Below, piece by piece: positions 36,962 through 47,700 of a stretch of DNA of 64,000 nucleotides. The stretch comes from Xanthomonas nasturtii (GTDB lineage: Bacteria > Pseudomonadota > Gammaproteobacteria > Xanthomonadales > Xanthomonadaceae): NCBI RefSeq assembly GCF_001660815.1, contig NZ_LYMI01000016.1:17404-81403 (forward strand), written 5' to 3'. The notes under the pieces were generated by a model. It was not told the origin of the DNA and ran no database searches. It was given only the letters and a program-made list of their open reading frames with translations. Position 1 is the stretch's first letter, and the number at the start of each line of letters is the position of its first letter. Position numbers and translations under genes: made by a program.

Positions 36962-36965
<4 letters not shown>
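35715..36965 (-). CDS. FAD-dependent amine-oxidase-like protein (COG2907 type)
   Basis: 416 residues from the ATG at 36965, overlapping the desaturase stop by 4 bp. A Rossmann dinucleotide fold opens the protein (IAVVGSGIAGLGAAWLLSRR), followed by LGGHTHTHDIQLEG, VDSGFIVFNPQHYPLLTRMF and a late FAD-side stretch TWFAGAAWGFGFHEDGLRSG. It belongs to the amine oxidase/desaturase fold that includes phytoene desaturases. In this operon it probably oxidises an acyl-chain carbon next to the position handled by Cfa; that is inference. Confidence 0.9.
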
Positions 36966-37960
<995 letters not shown>

Positions 37961-38185
37961 GCGTGATTCTCCGTGTGTAGTCGTGGCCTTTTACGGACGC
38001 TGCCGGCAAACAGATGCACCAGGCCGCTTGATCGTCGCATGCATGGGCGGGGTTCGCTTGTCGTGGCGAATGAATCGCGCAGTTGCGCACACATTGCCTG
38101 CGCCAGCTGACGCTGACGCGGATGAGGCTGATAGCAGGAACGCCGCGCTTGCCAAGCGCTCGCAAGCACGGTCAGGAGTGCTGGG

Positions 38186-39022
38186 TCAGGGCGCCATCGC
38201 CAGCGTGCTGATGCCGCCCTTGGCCACCACGGTGCCGGTGGCAACGCCACCCGGTGCGCCGCCCGGCGGTTCCAGCGTGACGGCCAGGATCGCCTCGTTG
38301 CTGAGCATGGGCATCAGCTGATCGGGAATCTGCGCGCGGCGTGCGCGTTGATCGTCGAACGTGCCCATCGAATGCGCCTTGCCATCGGGCGTGATCAGCC
38401 ACAGCTCCGGCACCTTGTCGGCGGTGGCGGTGCGGTCCAGTGGCGTCACCGTGATGGTGTGCTCGTCGGCATCCATCAGGGCCACGTAACCGGGGCGACC
38501 GTCTTCGGTCGCCAGCGTCGAGGTCATGGCGATCCCGGTCGCGGCCGGCGGGTTGGTGGCAGGCGGCGGGGTGACCGGGGTCTGCACCATCGGGCCGGTT
38601 GCCGGTGGCTGCACCGCTGCCTGCGGCGTGCGCAGGTTGAGCAAGGCGAGCACGCATACCGCCGCAGTGGCCAGGCCACCGGCGCTGGCCCAGCGCCAGA
38701 ACCGCACGCTGTTCCACAACGGCGCGGTGGGTGCGGTGGCGGTAGAAGGCGCTGCAGACGACACCGCGCGCAAGGGCGCATCGAAGCCCAGCGTCTGGCG
38801 CACGCGTGCCCACACCTGATCCGGCGGCGTCACTGCTGCGATCTCTTCCAGCAACGGCGCCAGCAATTCCTGCCACTGCAGCACTGCCTGGGCAAACTGG
38901 CCGTCGGTGGCAATGCGTTGTTCGGCCGCCAGGCGCTCGTCTGCGCTCAGCAGGCCAAGCACGTATTCGCCGGCAAGCACGTCGCGCGGCGGTTCCTGGT
39001 CGATGGGGAAGGGCGTACTCAT
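38186..39022 (-). CDS. Anti-sigma factor (RskA/anti-sigma-K type)
   Basis: 278 residues from the ATG at 39022, overlapping the sigma gene stop by 4 bp. Residues 10-60 form the sigma-binding domain (DVLAGEYVLGLLSADERLA), one membrane helix lies at about 110-130, and the periplasmic C-terminal RskA domain includes DGRPGYVALMDADEHTITV, KVPELWLITPDGKAHSMG and ILAVTLEPPGGAPGG. It should hold the sigma factor at the membrane until a signal arrives. No His/Cys zinc motif (ChrR, ZAS) is seen, so the signal is probably not sensed through a zinc-bound thiol. Confidence 0.9.
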   Translation of the reverse strand: MSTPFPIDQEPPRDVLAGEYVLGLLSADERLAAEQRIATDGQFAQAVLQWQELLAPLLEEIAAVTPPDQVWARVRQTLGFDAPLRAVSSAAPSTATAPTAPLWNSVRFWRWASAGGLATAAVCVLALLNLRTPQAAVQPPATGPMVQTPVTPPPATNPPAATGIAMTSTLATEDGRPGYVALMDADEHTITVTPLDRTATADKVPELWLITPDGKAHSMGTFDDQRARRAQIPDQLMPMLSNEAILAVTLEPPGGAPGGVATGTVVAKGGISTLAMAP

Positions 39023-39582
39023 CGTTCCAGACAGGCCTTGAGTTTGGCCAGACCACGGCGGATCCAGCTTTTGACCGTGCCGATCGGCGTGTCGGTGCGC
39101 GCGGCGAGTTCTTCGTAGGTGATGCCTTCGAAAAACGCAGTGCGGATCAACTCGCTACGCGGCGGTTCCAGCTCGGCCAGGCAATGGTCGATGCGCCGGC
39201 GCGTGCTGGCGCGCTCTGTGCGCTCCAGCGGTGAGGCGTCGCTGGCGCGCAGTTCGCCGGCATCTTCCAGCGCAACATTGCGACGCTGCGGCGCGTTGGC
39301 GCGCAGATGGTCGATCGCCTTGTTGCGCGCGATCATCGCCAGCCAGGTGAGCCCGCGTGCGCGGCTCGGGTCGAACTGCCCGGCCTTGTGCCAGATCAGC
39401 GTGAACACGTCCTGCAGCACCTCTTCGGCTTCAGCGCGTTGCGGGATCATGCGCAGGCACACGCCGAACAGCTTGGGCGAGGTCTGCCGGTACAGCGCTT
39501 CGAAGGCATGCCGGTCGCCGCCCGCGGTTGCGGTCAGCAGGCGTCCGGTCTCATCGTCGTCGTGGCCAGGAATGGCACTCAT
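39019..39582 (-). CDS. ECF-family RNA polymerase sigma factor
   Basis: 187 residues from the ATG at 39582. Region 2 reads AFEALYRQTSPKLFGVCLRM and EVLQDVFTLIWHKAGQFDPS; region 4 reads GITYEELAARTDTPIGTVKS. The pair with a RskA-type anti-sigma is the SigK-like arrangement. By position it is the best candidate to drive the downstream lipid operon, although I could not define a matching promoter in the gap at 37961-38185. Confidence 0.92.
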   Translation of the reverse strand: MSAIPGHDDDETGRLLTATAGGDRHAFEALYRQTSPKLFGVCLRMIPQRAEAEEVLQDVFTLIWHKAGQFDPSRARGLTWLAMIARNKAIDHLRANAPQRRNVALEDAGELRASDASPLERTERASTRRRIDHCLAELEPPRSELIRTAFFEGITYEELAARTDTPIGTVKSWIRRGLAKLKACLER

Positions 39583-39640
39583 GCGGTCGGGCGTTGGGTA
39601 AGGTGGGGGCGATGCTACCGGAGTGCGCAGGCGCTGTCTG

Positions 39641-40006
39641 TCACTTGCGCAGCCACAACAGCACCGCGGCGAGCAACAACAGGATCTCGACACCGGCAAG
39701 TGCGACAGTTGGCGCCGAAACCGGCCACAAGCGCGACAGCGAGACGCTGCGGAACAGCACGATCGGCACGTAGAACGCCAATGCGACCACCAGGCCGGTG
39801 CGGGCTTGATCGATCCATGCGAAATAGCCGAACAGGAACGCCATGCCCAACTGCAGGCCGCCGTAGATGACCAGATATTCGGATTGCCCGGCCGGCGAGA
39901 GCTGGGTATAGCCCACTGCCGTTGCGGTCTTGGCCGGCGAGAGCGTGCACCACACCGCCAGGGCGAAGTAAAGCACTGCATTGATCCAGAGATAGGCTTT
40001 TGCCAC
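39641..40006 (-). CDS. Four-helix membrane protein (DUF4345-like)
   Basis: 121 residues from a GTG at 40006, with AGGAG at 40013-40017. Helices: YLWINAVLYFALAVWCTLSP, YGGLQLGMAFLFGYFAWI, TGLVVALAFYVPIVLF, and APTVALAGVEILLLLAAVLL. The pattern and length suit DUF4345. It ends 58 bp before the sigma gene on the same strand and may be read with it. Function unknown. Confidence 0.75.
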   Translation of the reverse strand: MAKAYLWINAVLYFALAVWCTLSPAKTATAVGYTQLSPAGQSEYLVIYGGLQLGMAFLFGYFAWIDQARTGLVVALAFYVPIVLFRSVSLSRLWPVSAPTVALAGVEILLLLAAVLLWLRK

Positions 40007-40091
40007 GACGGTGCTCCTGTGCGGGGAATGGGTGCCCGGGCCGTTGTACGCAACGGCGCGTGGTCGAACGTGAAGATGACGCGCGCGCGGC

Positions 40092-40880
40092 TCACGGGGC
40101 GCTGCACGACTTGGTCAGCGGCTGCTCGCGCGCCTGGCGCAACTCGTCGGCGCTGGCGGCGCGCGCAGCGGTGTCCGGAAAGACGATGCGCACGTGCGGG
40201 TAGCGGCCACGTTCGTCGCGAAGATTGCCGACCCCGCGGAATTCCAGCAGACGCTTGTCGGCAATCGAATAACGCACCTCCAGCGATGGCACCGCCGCCC
40301 CATACCAGGCATCCAGACCAATGCGGAAACGCCGCTGCCCGGCCGTGTCATCCACGCGTTCGACACGGAACGCCAGTTGCTTCTGCAGACTTGGCAACAC
40401 GAAATCCACCTTTTGCGGTGCGCTGGCCACGGCATCCCACTGCTTGCGCAGATAGGCGTCGAACCCGGCATCGATCACGCGCGCGCCGGCGCTGGGCGGC
40501 AGCGTGGTGCGGCGTTCGGGTTTGCCCGGCGCGAGCTGGAACATTTCGCGCACGCCATCGCGCTGGCGCACCCCTTCGCGGTAGCCATCGCGTCCATCGA
40601 TCAGGCTGAAGTCGGGCGAGGCGCCACCGCCGTCGACCTGCTTGCGCGCGAACGGCCGCCCGTCCACGCAGCGGTACAGCACCAGCCGCCCGCCGTCGTC
40701 GAGCAGCCAATGCGATTCGCGATACCGCAATGCGCCACTGTCGCCATCGAAGGCATCGCCATCCACCCGCGTCACTGCCGCGGCACCGAGCGGCAGGCTA
40801 CCCAGCACCAGCAGCAGCAACGGCGGGGTCGGCCGGCAACGGACGGCGAGCGCGGTGAGGGCAGCGGCTAGTGGGCGCAT
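40092..40880 (-). CDS. Conserved-type periplasmic hypothetical protein
   Basis: 262 residues from the ATG at 40880, with GAGGAT upstream (the frame to 40919 lacks a site). A signal peptide runs to GAAA near residue 35. The mature part is soluble, beta-rich (LRYRESHWLLDDGGRLVLYR, VRYSIADKRLLEFRGVG) and ends QPLTKSCSAP with a near-terminal Cys. I recognise no family. It is 85 bp upstream of the DUF4345-like gene on the same strand. Confidence 0.65.
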   Translation of the reverse strand: MRPLAAALTALAVRCRPTPPLLLLVLGSLPLGAAAVTRVDGDAFDGDSGALRYRESHWLLDDGGRLVLYRCVDGRPFARKQVDGGGASPDFSLIDGRDGYREGVRQRDGVREMFQLAPGKPERRTTLPPSAGARVIDAGFDAYLRKQWDAVASAPQKVDFVLPSLQKQLAFRVERVDDTAGQRRFRIGLDAWYGAAVPSLEVRYSIADKRLLEFRGVGNLRDERGRYPHVRIVFPDTAARAASADELRQAREQPLTKSCSAP

Positions 40881-41143
40881 CGGCAGATCCTCGATGGAAG
40901 TGCATACCAATACGGGCACGACCGCAGCATGGATGCGCGGGATGCGTCAGGACGTTCCTGACGTCGAGGTGCGCTGGGTGGCTAACGTAGATGGCCAGGA
41001 AGGCGCTGGCGGCAGGCGGTGATGGCACCGATGGGGCCGGCGGCAGCGTTGGGTGCGCCGGCTCGGGTGATCTTGCTGCGCTGCGCCACGGTAGTGGCCG
41101 CGCAGGCGTCCACGGATTGCGCTATCGCTTTTGAATGCCGCGC

Positions 41144-41563
41144 TTAACCGACTGCGTGCAGCTCGATGCAATCGACCGGGCAGGCCGGCAGACACAGTTC
41201 GCAACCGGTGCACAGCGGCGCGATCACCGTGTGCATATGCTTGGCGCCGCCGACGATCGCATCCACCGGGCAGGCCTGGATGCACTTGGTGCAGCCGATG
41301 CAATCGGCTTCCACGATCCAGGCCACCTGCGGCAAGGTGTGGGTGCCGCGCGTGCGGTCGTACGGGCGCGCCGGCACCTGCAGTACCTGCGCCAATGCAC
41401 GTGCACCGGCATCGCCGCCGGGCGGGCAGTGGTCTACGTCTGCAAGCCCATCTGCCATCGCCTGCGCATACGGGCGGCAGCCGTCATACCCGCATTGCCC
41501 GCATTGGGTTTGCGGCAGCAGGCGGTCCAGGCGTTCGACCAGATCCCGGGCAGGCGTGGTCAT
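41144..41563 (-). CDS. rnfB: RnfB-type ferredoxin without membrane anchor
   Basis: 139 residues. The N-terminal Fe-S domain of RnfB is [20 protein letters not shown] with a later Cys in DHCPPGG. Two classical 4Fe-4S motifs follow: [15 protein letters not shown] and [15 protein letters not shown]. The N-terminal membrane helix of true Rnf-complex RnfB is absent and no rnfA/C/D/G/E is nearby, so it is a soluble electron carrier of unknown partners. Its ATG at 41563 overlaps the stop of the HAD gene by one base. Confidence 0.88.
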   Translation of the reverse strand: MTTPARDLVERLDRLLPQTQCGQCGYDGCRPYAQAMADGLADVDHCPPGGDAGARALAQVLQVPARPYDRTRGTHTLPQVAWIVEADCIGCTKCIQACPVDAIVGGAKHMHTVIAPLCTGCELCLPACPVDCIELHAVG

Positions 41564-42153
41564 CAGTGCAGCGGATTGCCGCGATACCAGCGCTGCTGCG
41601 CTAGCGCGAGCATCGGTCTGTCTTCACGGCTGTCGCCGTAGGCGTGCACGCAGGCGTATGCAGGCAGGTCGTAACGTGCCGTGATCTGCGCCGCCTTGTG
41701 TGGACCGCAATCGCCATCGGCATAGCGCCCGGTCAACACGCCTGCAGCGTGTTCCAGCCGATTGCAGATCAGCGACACCCCGTGCTGCGTACACCACGGT
41801 TGCAGATACAGATCCAGCGAGGCCGACACCAGCACCACCTCATGTCCCTGCGCCTGATGCCAGTCGATGCGCTGCATCATCTCGGCACGCAACACGCCCG
41901 GGAGTACGGTGCGCGCGTAATCGGCGCCATGCGCGACCATCTCGTCCAGCGCGCGGCCACCGAAGACCAGGCGCGTCACGCGGGCGCGCAAGGCCGCTGC
42001 AGACACAATGCCCATGCGATAGCCAAGCACCCAGGGACCGACCTGCCACTTTGCCGTTGCCACCTGCGTCGGAGTCGCCACCTTGCGCAGAAAGCGCGCG
42101 TAGGTGTCGCAGGTGGTGATGGTGTGGTCGAAATCGAACAGGGCCAGGTGCAT
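41563..42153 (-). CDS. HAD-IB phosphatase (phosphoserine-phosphatase-like)
   Basis: 196 residues from the ATG at 42153; the long frame above it runs through repeats and is rejected. HAD motif I is [14 protein letters not shown] (Asp7, Asp9), motif [16 protein letters not shown], and motif [14 protein letters not shown] and [12 protein letters not shown]. The C1-type helical cap is present. Family members dephosphorylate phosphoserine, glycerol-type or lipid phosphates; the substrate is unknown. It overlaps rnfB by one base, so the two are translated together. Confidence 0.87.
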   Translation of the reverse strand: MHLALFDFDHTITTCDTYARFLRKVATPTQVATAKWQVGPWVLGYRMGIVSAAALRARVTRLVFGGRALDEMVAHGADYARTVLPGVLRAEMMQRIDWHQAQGHEVVLVSASLDLYLQPWCTQHGVSLICNRLEHAAGVLTGRYADGDCGPHKAAQITARYDLPAYACVHAYGDSREDRPMLALAQQRWYRGNPLH

Positions 42154-42156
42154 GGG

Positions 42157-42526
42157 GGCTGGGATTGGGGATTGGGGATTGGGGATTGGGGATTCGTGGG
42201 AGTCGGGGCGGGAGTCGGTTCGGTAGCGAGAGTCGGGGAGGGCGCTGTATTTCTCGGGCCAATCCGTTTTTTCCCTTCTCCCTGTGGGAGAAGGTGCCCC
42301 GCGGGGGCGGATGAGGGTACGGGCGAAGCCACGTGCAGTTGCACGTCCACGCGTGGCTTCGCCCCGTACCCTCACCCCAACCCCTCTCCCGCAGGAGAGG
42401 GGCCTAGCCTCTTGCTTCTCCCACCGGGAGAAGGTGCCCCGCAGGGGCGGATGAGGGTACGGGCGAAGCACTCGTGTCAGGTCTCCCTCAACAATCAGGT
42501 CTTGCTTTTACGAATCCCCAATCCTG
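42157..42526. repeat. Repeat patch: GGGGATT heptamers plus three copies of a dispersed element
   Basis: A run of about five GGGGATT units (42157-42194) ends in GGATTGGGGATTCGT, and ACGAATCCCCAATCC, its inverted match, occurs at 42510-42526. Between them are two direct copies (42275-42334 and 42415-42473) of CTTCTCCC...GGGAGAAGGTGCCCC...GGATGAGGGTACGGGCGAAG and one inverted relative (42353-42403). It separates metG from the HAD gene and holds no gene. Confidence 0.85.
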
Positions 42527-42528
42527 CC

Positions 42529-44619
42529 TCACCGCACCGGCATTCCCGGCTGCGCGCCGCTATCGGCATCCAGCAGCGCCAGTGCGCCACCGTCGAAGCC
42601 GGCCGACAGGATCATGCCTTCGCTGATGCCGAAGCGCATCTTGCGCGGGGCCAGGTTGGCGATGAACACCACGCTGCGGCCGACCAGCGTTTCCGGTTCG
42701 CCGTAGCTGGCGCGGATGCCCGAGAAGATCTGGCGCTTGCCCAGCTCGCCAGCGTCCAGTTCGAAGCGCAGCAGCTTGTCCGAGCCTTCCACGAACTCGC
42801 AGACCAGCACCTTGCCGATGCGCAGGTCGAGCTTGGCGAAATCGTCGATGCCAATAAGACCTGCACTCGAGACGGACGTAGGGGGATTGGCCGGCGCAGC
42901 CGCTTTTGCATCGGTTTTTGCCGCCTTTGCAGCGCTGGCAGTGGTTACAGCCGGTGCGGCAGGCGCGGCGAGGGTGTCTTTGGAAGCGTCGGTCATGGCG
43001 TCGATCAGTTTGGGGTCGATACGGGTGAACAGGGCGGTGTAGGGCTGGATCGTGTGCGAGGTCAGTGGGCGGGTCACATCTTCCCAACTGGTCATCGGCG
43101 CAGACAAAAACGCCTCGGCCTCGGCGCAGGTGCGCGGCAGGATCGGCTTGAGCGCAGCCACCAGGATGCGGAACAGATTCAGCCCCTGCGTGCACACCGA
43201 TTGCAGCTGCGCATCGGCGCCGTCCTGCTTGGCGATCACCCACGGCTTGCTGTCGTCGATGTACTTGTTGGCCTCGTCGGCCAGCGCCATGGTCTGACGG
43301 ATCGCACTGGCGGCATCGTTACGTTCGTAAGCCTCGCGGATCGGCGCCAGTGCGGCGACGAAGCGGTCGTACTGCGCAGCATCGGGTAACGACTCGGCCA
43401 GCTTGCCGTCGAAGCGCTTGCCGATGAAGCCGGCGCAGCGGCTGGCCAGGTTGACGAACTTGCCGACCAGATCCGCGTTCACCCGCGTTACGAAGTCGCC
43501 CAGGTTGAGGTCCAGGTCGTCCACGCCGCCGGAGGATTTGGCCGCGAAGTAATAACGCAGCGCTTCCGGCTCCAGGCCGACATCCAGGAACGTCCGCGCC
43601 ATCACGAAGGTGCCGCGCGATTTGGACATCTTGGCGCCATCGACCATCAAATAGCCGTTGACGTGCAGCCGCGTCGGCGCGCGATGGCCGGTGCCGTGCA
43701 ACACCGCTGGCCAGAACAGGCCGTGGAAATTGACGATGTCCTTGCCGATGAAGTGATGCAGCTCGGTTTGCGTACCGGCGACCAGATGCGATTCAAAATC
43801 TTCGCCCATCTGCGCGCACAGCGTCTTGAAGCTGCACAGATAGCCGATCGGCGCATCCAGCCAGACGTAGAAATACTTGCCCGGCTGGCCGGGAATCTGG
43901 AAGCCGAAATACGGTGCATCGCGCGAGATGTCCCACGCGCGCAGGCCGCCTTCGGTGTCCAGCCACTCCTTGAGCTTGGCCTTGACACCGGGCAGCGCCA
44001 CGTCGTCAGCGAGCCACTGCCGCAGGAAGCCGTCGAAATGACCGACTTCGAAAAAGAAATGCTCCGAATCGCGCAGCTCCGGGGTGGCGCCGGAGATCAC
44101 CGACTTGGGCTCTTTCAGCTCGGTCGGCGCATAGGTCGCACCGCACACTTCGCAGTTGTCGCCGTACTGGTCGGCGCTGCCGCAGTTGGGGCAGATGCCC
44201 TTGATGTAGCGGTCCGGCAGGAACATGCCCTTGGCCGGGTCGTAGAACTGCGCCACCGAGCGACGGCTGATATGGCCGGCGGCTTCCAGCTTGGCGTAAA
44301 AGGCTTCGGTAAGCTCGCGGTTGACCGGCGAATTGGTCGAGTCGTAATGGTCGAAGGTCACCCCGAACGCGGCGAAATCGCGCTCGTGGCTGGCCTGGAT
44401 GCTGGCGATGAAGGCTTCCGGGGTCACGCCGGCCTTTTCGGCGGCCAGCATGATCGGTGTGCCATGGGTGTCGTCGGCGCAGACGAACCAGGTCTTGTCG
44501 CCGCGCAACCGGCGCGCGCGCACCCAGATATCGGCCTGGATATAGCCGACCAGATGGCCAAGATGCAGCGGGCCGTTGGCGTACGGCAGGGCAGTGGTGA
44601 CGAGTGCGGTGCGGGTCAT
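42529..44619 (-). CDS. metG: Methionyl-tRNA synthetase
   Basis: 696 residues. The class I HIGH motif is PLHLGHLVGY near residues 17-26, KMSKS lies in GAKMSKSRGTF near residue 330, and the four-Cys zinc knuckle is CPNCGSADQYGDNCEVCGAT. The C-terminal 110 residues are a tRNA-binding (EMAP/Arc1p) domain, FAKLDLRIGKVLVCEFVEGS, giving the dimeric long form. It charges initiator and elongator tRNA-Met. The Ala/Pro-rich linker at about residues 550-590 is typical of a disordered join. Confidence 0.97.
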   Translation of the reverse strand: MTRTALVTTALPYANGPLHLGHLVGYIQADIWVRARRLRGDKTWFVCADDTHGTPIMLAAEKAGVTPEAFIASIQASHERDFAAFGVTFDHYDSTNSPVNRELTEAFYAKLEAAGHISRRSVAQFYDPAKGMFLPDRYIKGICPNCGSADQYGDNCEVCGATYAPTELKEPKSVISGATPELRDSEHFFFEVGHFDGFLRQWLADDVALPGVKAKLKEWLDTEGGLRAWDISRDAPYFGFQIPGQPGKYFYVWLDAPIGYLCSFKTLCAQMGEDFESHLVAGTQTELHHFIGKDIVNFHGLFWPAVLHGTGHRAPTRLHVNGYLMVDGAKMSKSRGTFVMARTFLDVGLEPEALRYYFAAKSSGGVDDLDLNLGDFVTRVNADLVGKFVNLASRCAGFIGKRFDGKLAESLPDAAQYDRFVAALAPIREAYERNDAASAIRQTMALADEANKYIDDSKPWVIAKQDGADAQLQSVCTQGLNLFRILVAALKPILPRTCAEAEAFLSAPMTSWEDVTRPLTSHTIQPYTALFTRIDPKLIDAMTDASKDTLAAPAAPAVTTASAAKAAKTDAKAAAPANPPTSVSSAGLIGIDDFAKLDLRIGKVLVCEFVEGSDKLLRFELDAGELGKRQIFSGIRASYGEPETLVGRSVVFIANLAPRKMRFGISEGMILSAGFDGGALALLDADSGAQPGMPVR

Positions 44620-44698
44620 GGCAGGCGTGATGCGGGGGACACGCGATTATCGCACGGCTGTGCCAGCTGCCCGCCAACGTCCCGGGGCACGGCTGCAG

Positions 44699-44739
44699 TG
44701 CCGGCGACCGGACCCCTTTACCAGGCCCGGTCGCCGGCA
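44699..44739 (-). terminator. Hairpin downstream of the TonB-receptor gene
   Basis: TGCCGGCGACCGG (44699-44711) pairs perfectly with CCGGTCGCCGGCA (44727-44739) over 13 bp with a 15-base loop. It ends 4 bp from the stop codon of the receptor gene (44744). No T-run is present. Confidence 0.65.
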
Positions 44740-44743
44740 GTCC

Positions 44744-47700
44744 TTAGAACCGGTGGTTCAGGGTCAGCATGTAGCGACGGCCCAGCCCGTCATACACGAA
44801 AGGAAACGCCGCCAGCTTGTCGGTCACGTTCAATGCCGCCAGGTTGAGGCTGGTGTGGCTGTCGAGCGCATAGCCCACATTGGCGTCGTAGGACGTAAAG
44901 CTGGGGATGCCTGCAAAGTCGCGTGTCTCGACCGTGTTGTTGAGGTCATACACCGCGCCGCTGGTGTAGTTGGCGCTCAGGCCGAGATTCCAGTGCGTAC
45001 TCATGTAGCGCGCATTCCACTGGAATTGCCGCTTCGAGGTGTTGATCTCGCCAACCGCTTCGTCGGGCGGAACATCCTGTGCCGGCGCGCTTTCCAGGGT
45101 CTTGGGGAAGTAGCCGTAGAAACCCAGATCCACCACACCACTGCCCCAGTTCATGTCGGCCAGATCAAACCGATAGTTCACCTCGGCAGTCCAACCGCGG
45201 AAGTTGGTGTACGGGCCGTTGGTATAGCTGGTGCGGATACTGTTGGCGACACCGGTTTGCGGGTTTCGCGTGATCAGGCTGCAGAAGCTGTTGGCATTGG
45301 GCACATCGTTGACGTTGAAGGTATCGCTATCGAAGCAGCCTGAGGCGATGTCCGCTTCGGTCAGCGTGGTAATCGAGTTGGTGATCTGGATGTCGTACCA
45401 GTCCGCTGCGATACGCAGGCCCTTGATCCATTCCGGCTGCAGCACGATGCCGGCCGTCCACGATTCGGCCTGCTCGTTCTGCAGGCGCGTATTGCCACTG
45501 ACCGACCCAAGCTGGCTGCTGGGTGCCTCTTCAAACGATGCCGGGTCGACGTTGCTGTAATAGTCGAAGAAGGCCTGGCAGTTGCGTGCCCGCACGTCCG
45601 GGCGGGGACCGCTGCCGATCTGTGCTGCGCTGCACGGCTCGGGGATGAAGTAGAACGCCGGTTGCTGGCTGGTGTAGAGCTCGGCGATGGACGGTGCGCG
45701 GAACGAGCGGGTCTTGTTGCCGCGCAGCTGCACGCCGGCAACGGGCTCGTATTGCAGCCCGTAGGTGTAGGCACTGAACCACCCGTTGACAGTGTTTTCA
45801 ACCCGACGGATCTTGCCGGTTACATCCAGCCGGTGCAGGCCAGGAATATTGGCATCCGGATTGACCAAGGGCGCAAAAATCTCGCCGAAATACTCGTTGG
45901 TGGTGTACTCGCCGGAGGCCGGCTGGATCGGAACCGAGCGCCCCTGACCCAGGCGTTCGAACTCGCTGGGCGTGAAGCTGCCCTGTTCCTTGCGGCGCTC
46001 GTAGCCGGTATTGAAACGCAGTTCGCCGCCCGGCAGGTCCAGCAGCGCGCCGGTGATATTGGCGTTGAACACGGTCTGCTTCATTTGCGCTTCTGCATGC
46101 GTCGGCGTGGTGACGTAACCGCGTGCGGCCGATGAGGCGACACCTTCGCCGAAGATGTTCAATGGAACGCACGCCGGGTCGGCGGTGGTCCCGGCAGCCG
46201 TACTGTCGCAGACGATCTGGCCTGCACCGTTACGGGTGACGTTGAGCGCATTGATGAAGTTCTGCTGGATCAGTCCGGTGCCGTAATAATCGAAGTTGCC
46301 TTCGCCGTGATTGACGCTCGCCTCCCAGGTGAAGTTGCGACCTGCCGCATCGAACGCACCTTGCAGGCCGAAGACCGCGCGCCACAGGTTGGTGTCGGTG
46401 CCCGAGTTGTTCAAGGCCAGATCGCGTGAGGAGCGTGAAAGTACAAAGTCTTCTGCACCCAGGTTGCGCAGCACCTGCCGGTTTTGTTCGGTGAGGAACG
46501 GGTTGTTGATGTTGAAGTTCAAGGTGCCGCTCTGGTCACCGCTACCGTCGACGGCTCCCACGCCGAAGCCGGCGGCGTTATAGACGTTCTGATCAATCAG
46601 TTCGCGTGCAGTCGAAGAGTAGAACGAAGCTTCGAAAAAGCCGGAGACGTGCTCGTTGAAGTCGTAATTGCCGAGGGCAAACACCGACTTGCGATCCAGG
46701 TCGGAAATGATCTGGGATGTTTCGGTCAGATCGACGCCGTCACCGCCGGAGGCATCGCTGACTCCGAAATTGGTGCCGGGGTTGTAGCTCACCAGGTTGC
46801 CATTGCGATCGAATTGCACGAACTGATCTTCGTTGCCGCCGAATCCGCGCAGCTGCCCGCTGGCATCGCGCACTGTGCCCCCGTCGGCGGGAAACAACAG
46901 GCCCCCCCAGGTCATGTCGCTGATACGACGATTGCGGATCAGAACGCGCCCGGGGATGCCGTCGTTTGCGCCGGTATTGAACCCGGTTTGCGGGTTTACC
47001 CGGCCGTCGTTGCCAGGCGTCCGGCCCGGCTGAAATGCCGCGATCGCGCTGGCCGACGGGTTGGGGCGGGATGAGTAGCCTTGGCGAAAAAATCTGCGCG
47101 CGGTATTGAGGACGCCCTGGCTGTTGTCGGCATCCAATGCGATGGTCACGTTACCGCGGCCGTCGGCAAAATTGCTGCCGAGCAGCGCTGAATAGTTGAA
47201 ACGCTCGTTGTCGCCGCGGTCGGTGAGGCCATACCCCATGCGCACCTCGGCACCCTGGTAGTTCTTCCTCAGGAGGATGTTGCTGACGCCGGAGATTGCA
47301 TCCGAGCCGTAGGTCGGAGCGCCGCCCACGCCGATGGTCTCGACCTGATCGATCAGGATCGTCGGGACAACATTGAGATCGACCTGGGTGCCGCCGCCAT
47401 CGGGACCGAAGACGGTTGGAGGATTGGAGGAAACGAAGCGACGGCCGTTGATCAGGGTCAGTTGGCGATTCGAGCCCAGACCGAAGCGGCCCAGAAAGTT
47501 GACGCCCGCACCATAGCCTGATTGGTCGCCTTGCGAGGACGCGCCCGCGCTGAAGCTGGGCTGGATGAACATCGCATCGGCCACATTCGTAAAGCCGAAG
47601 CCCTGGATGTACTCGCGGCCAACAACGTTGGCCGGCTCCAACGAATCGAACCCGACACGGGCAATGCGTGAGCCGGTCACCATGACGCTATCGAGCTGCT

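Noticed and set aside
40947..41303. Minus-strand 118-codon frame next to rnfB
   Set aside because: It is out of frame with the clear four-Cys ferredoxin motifs of RnfB that it overlaps, and has no start signal.
42157..42526. CRISPR-like appearance of the repeat patch
   Set aside because: Units are unequal, partly inverted and without spacers of uniform length, so it is a dispersed-repeat cluster and not a CRISPR array.
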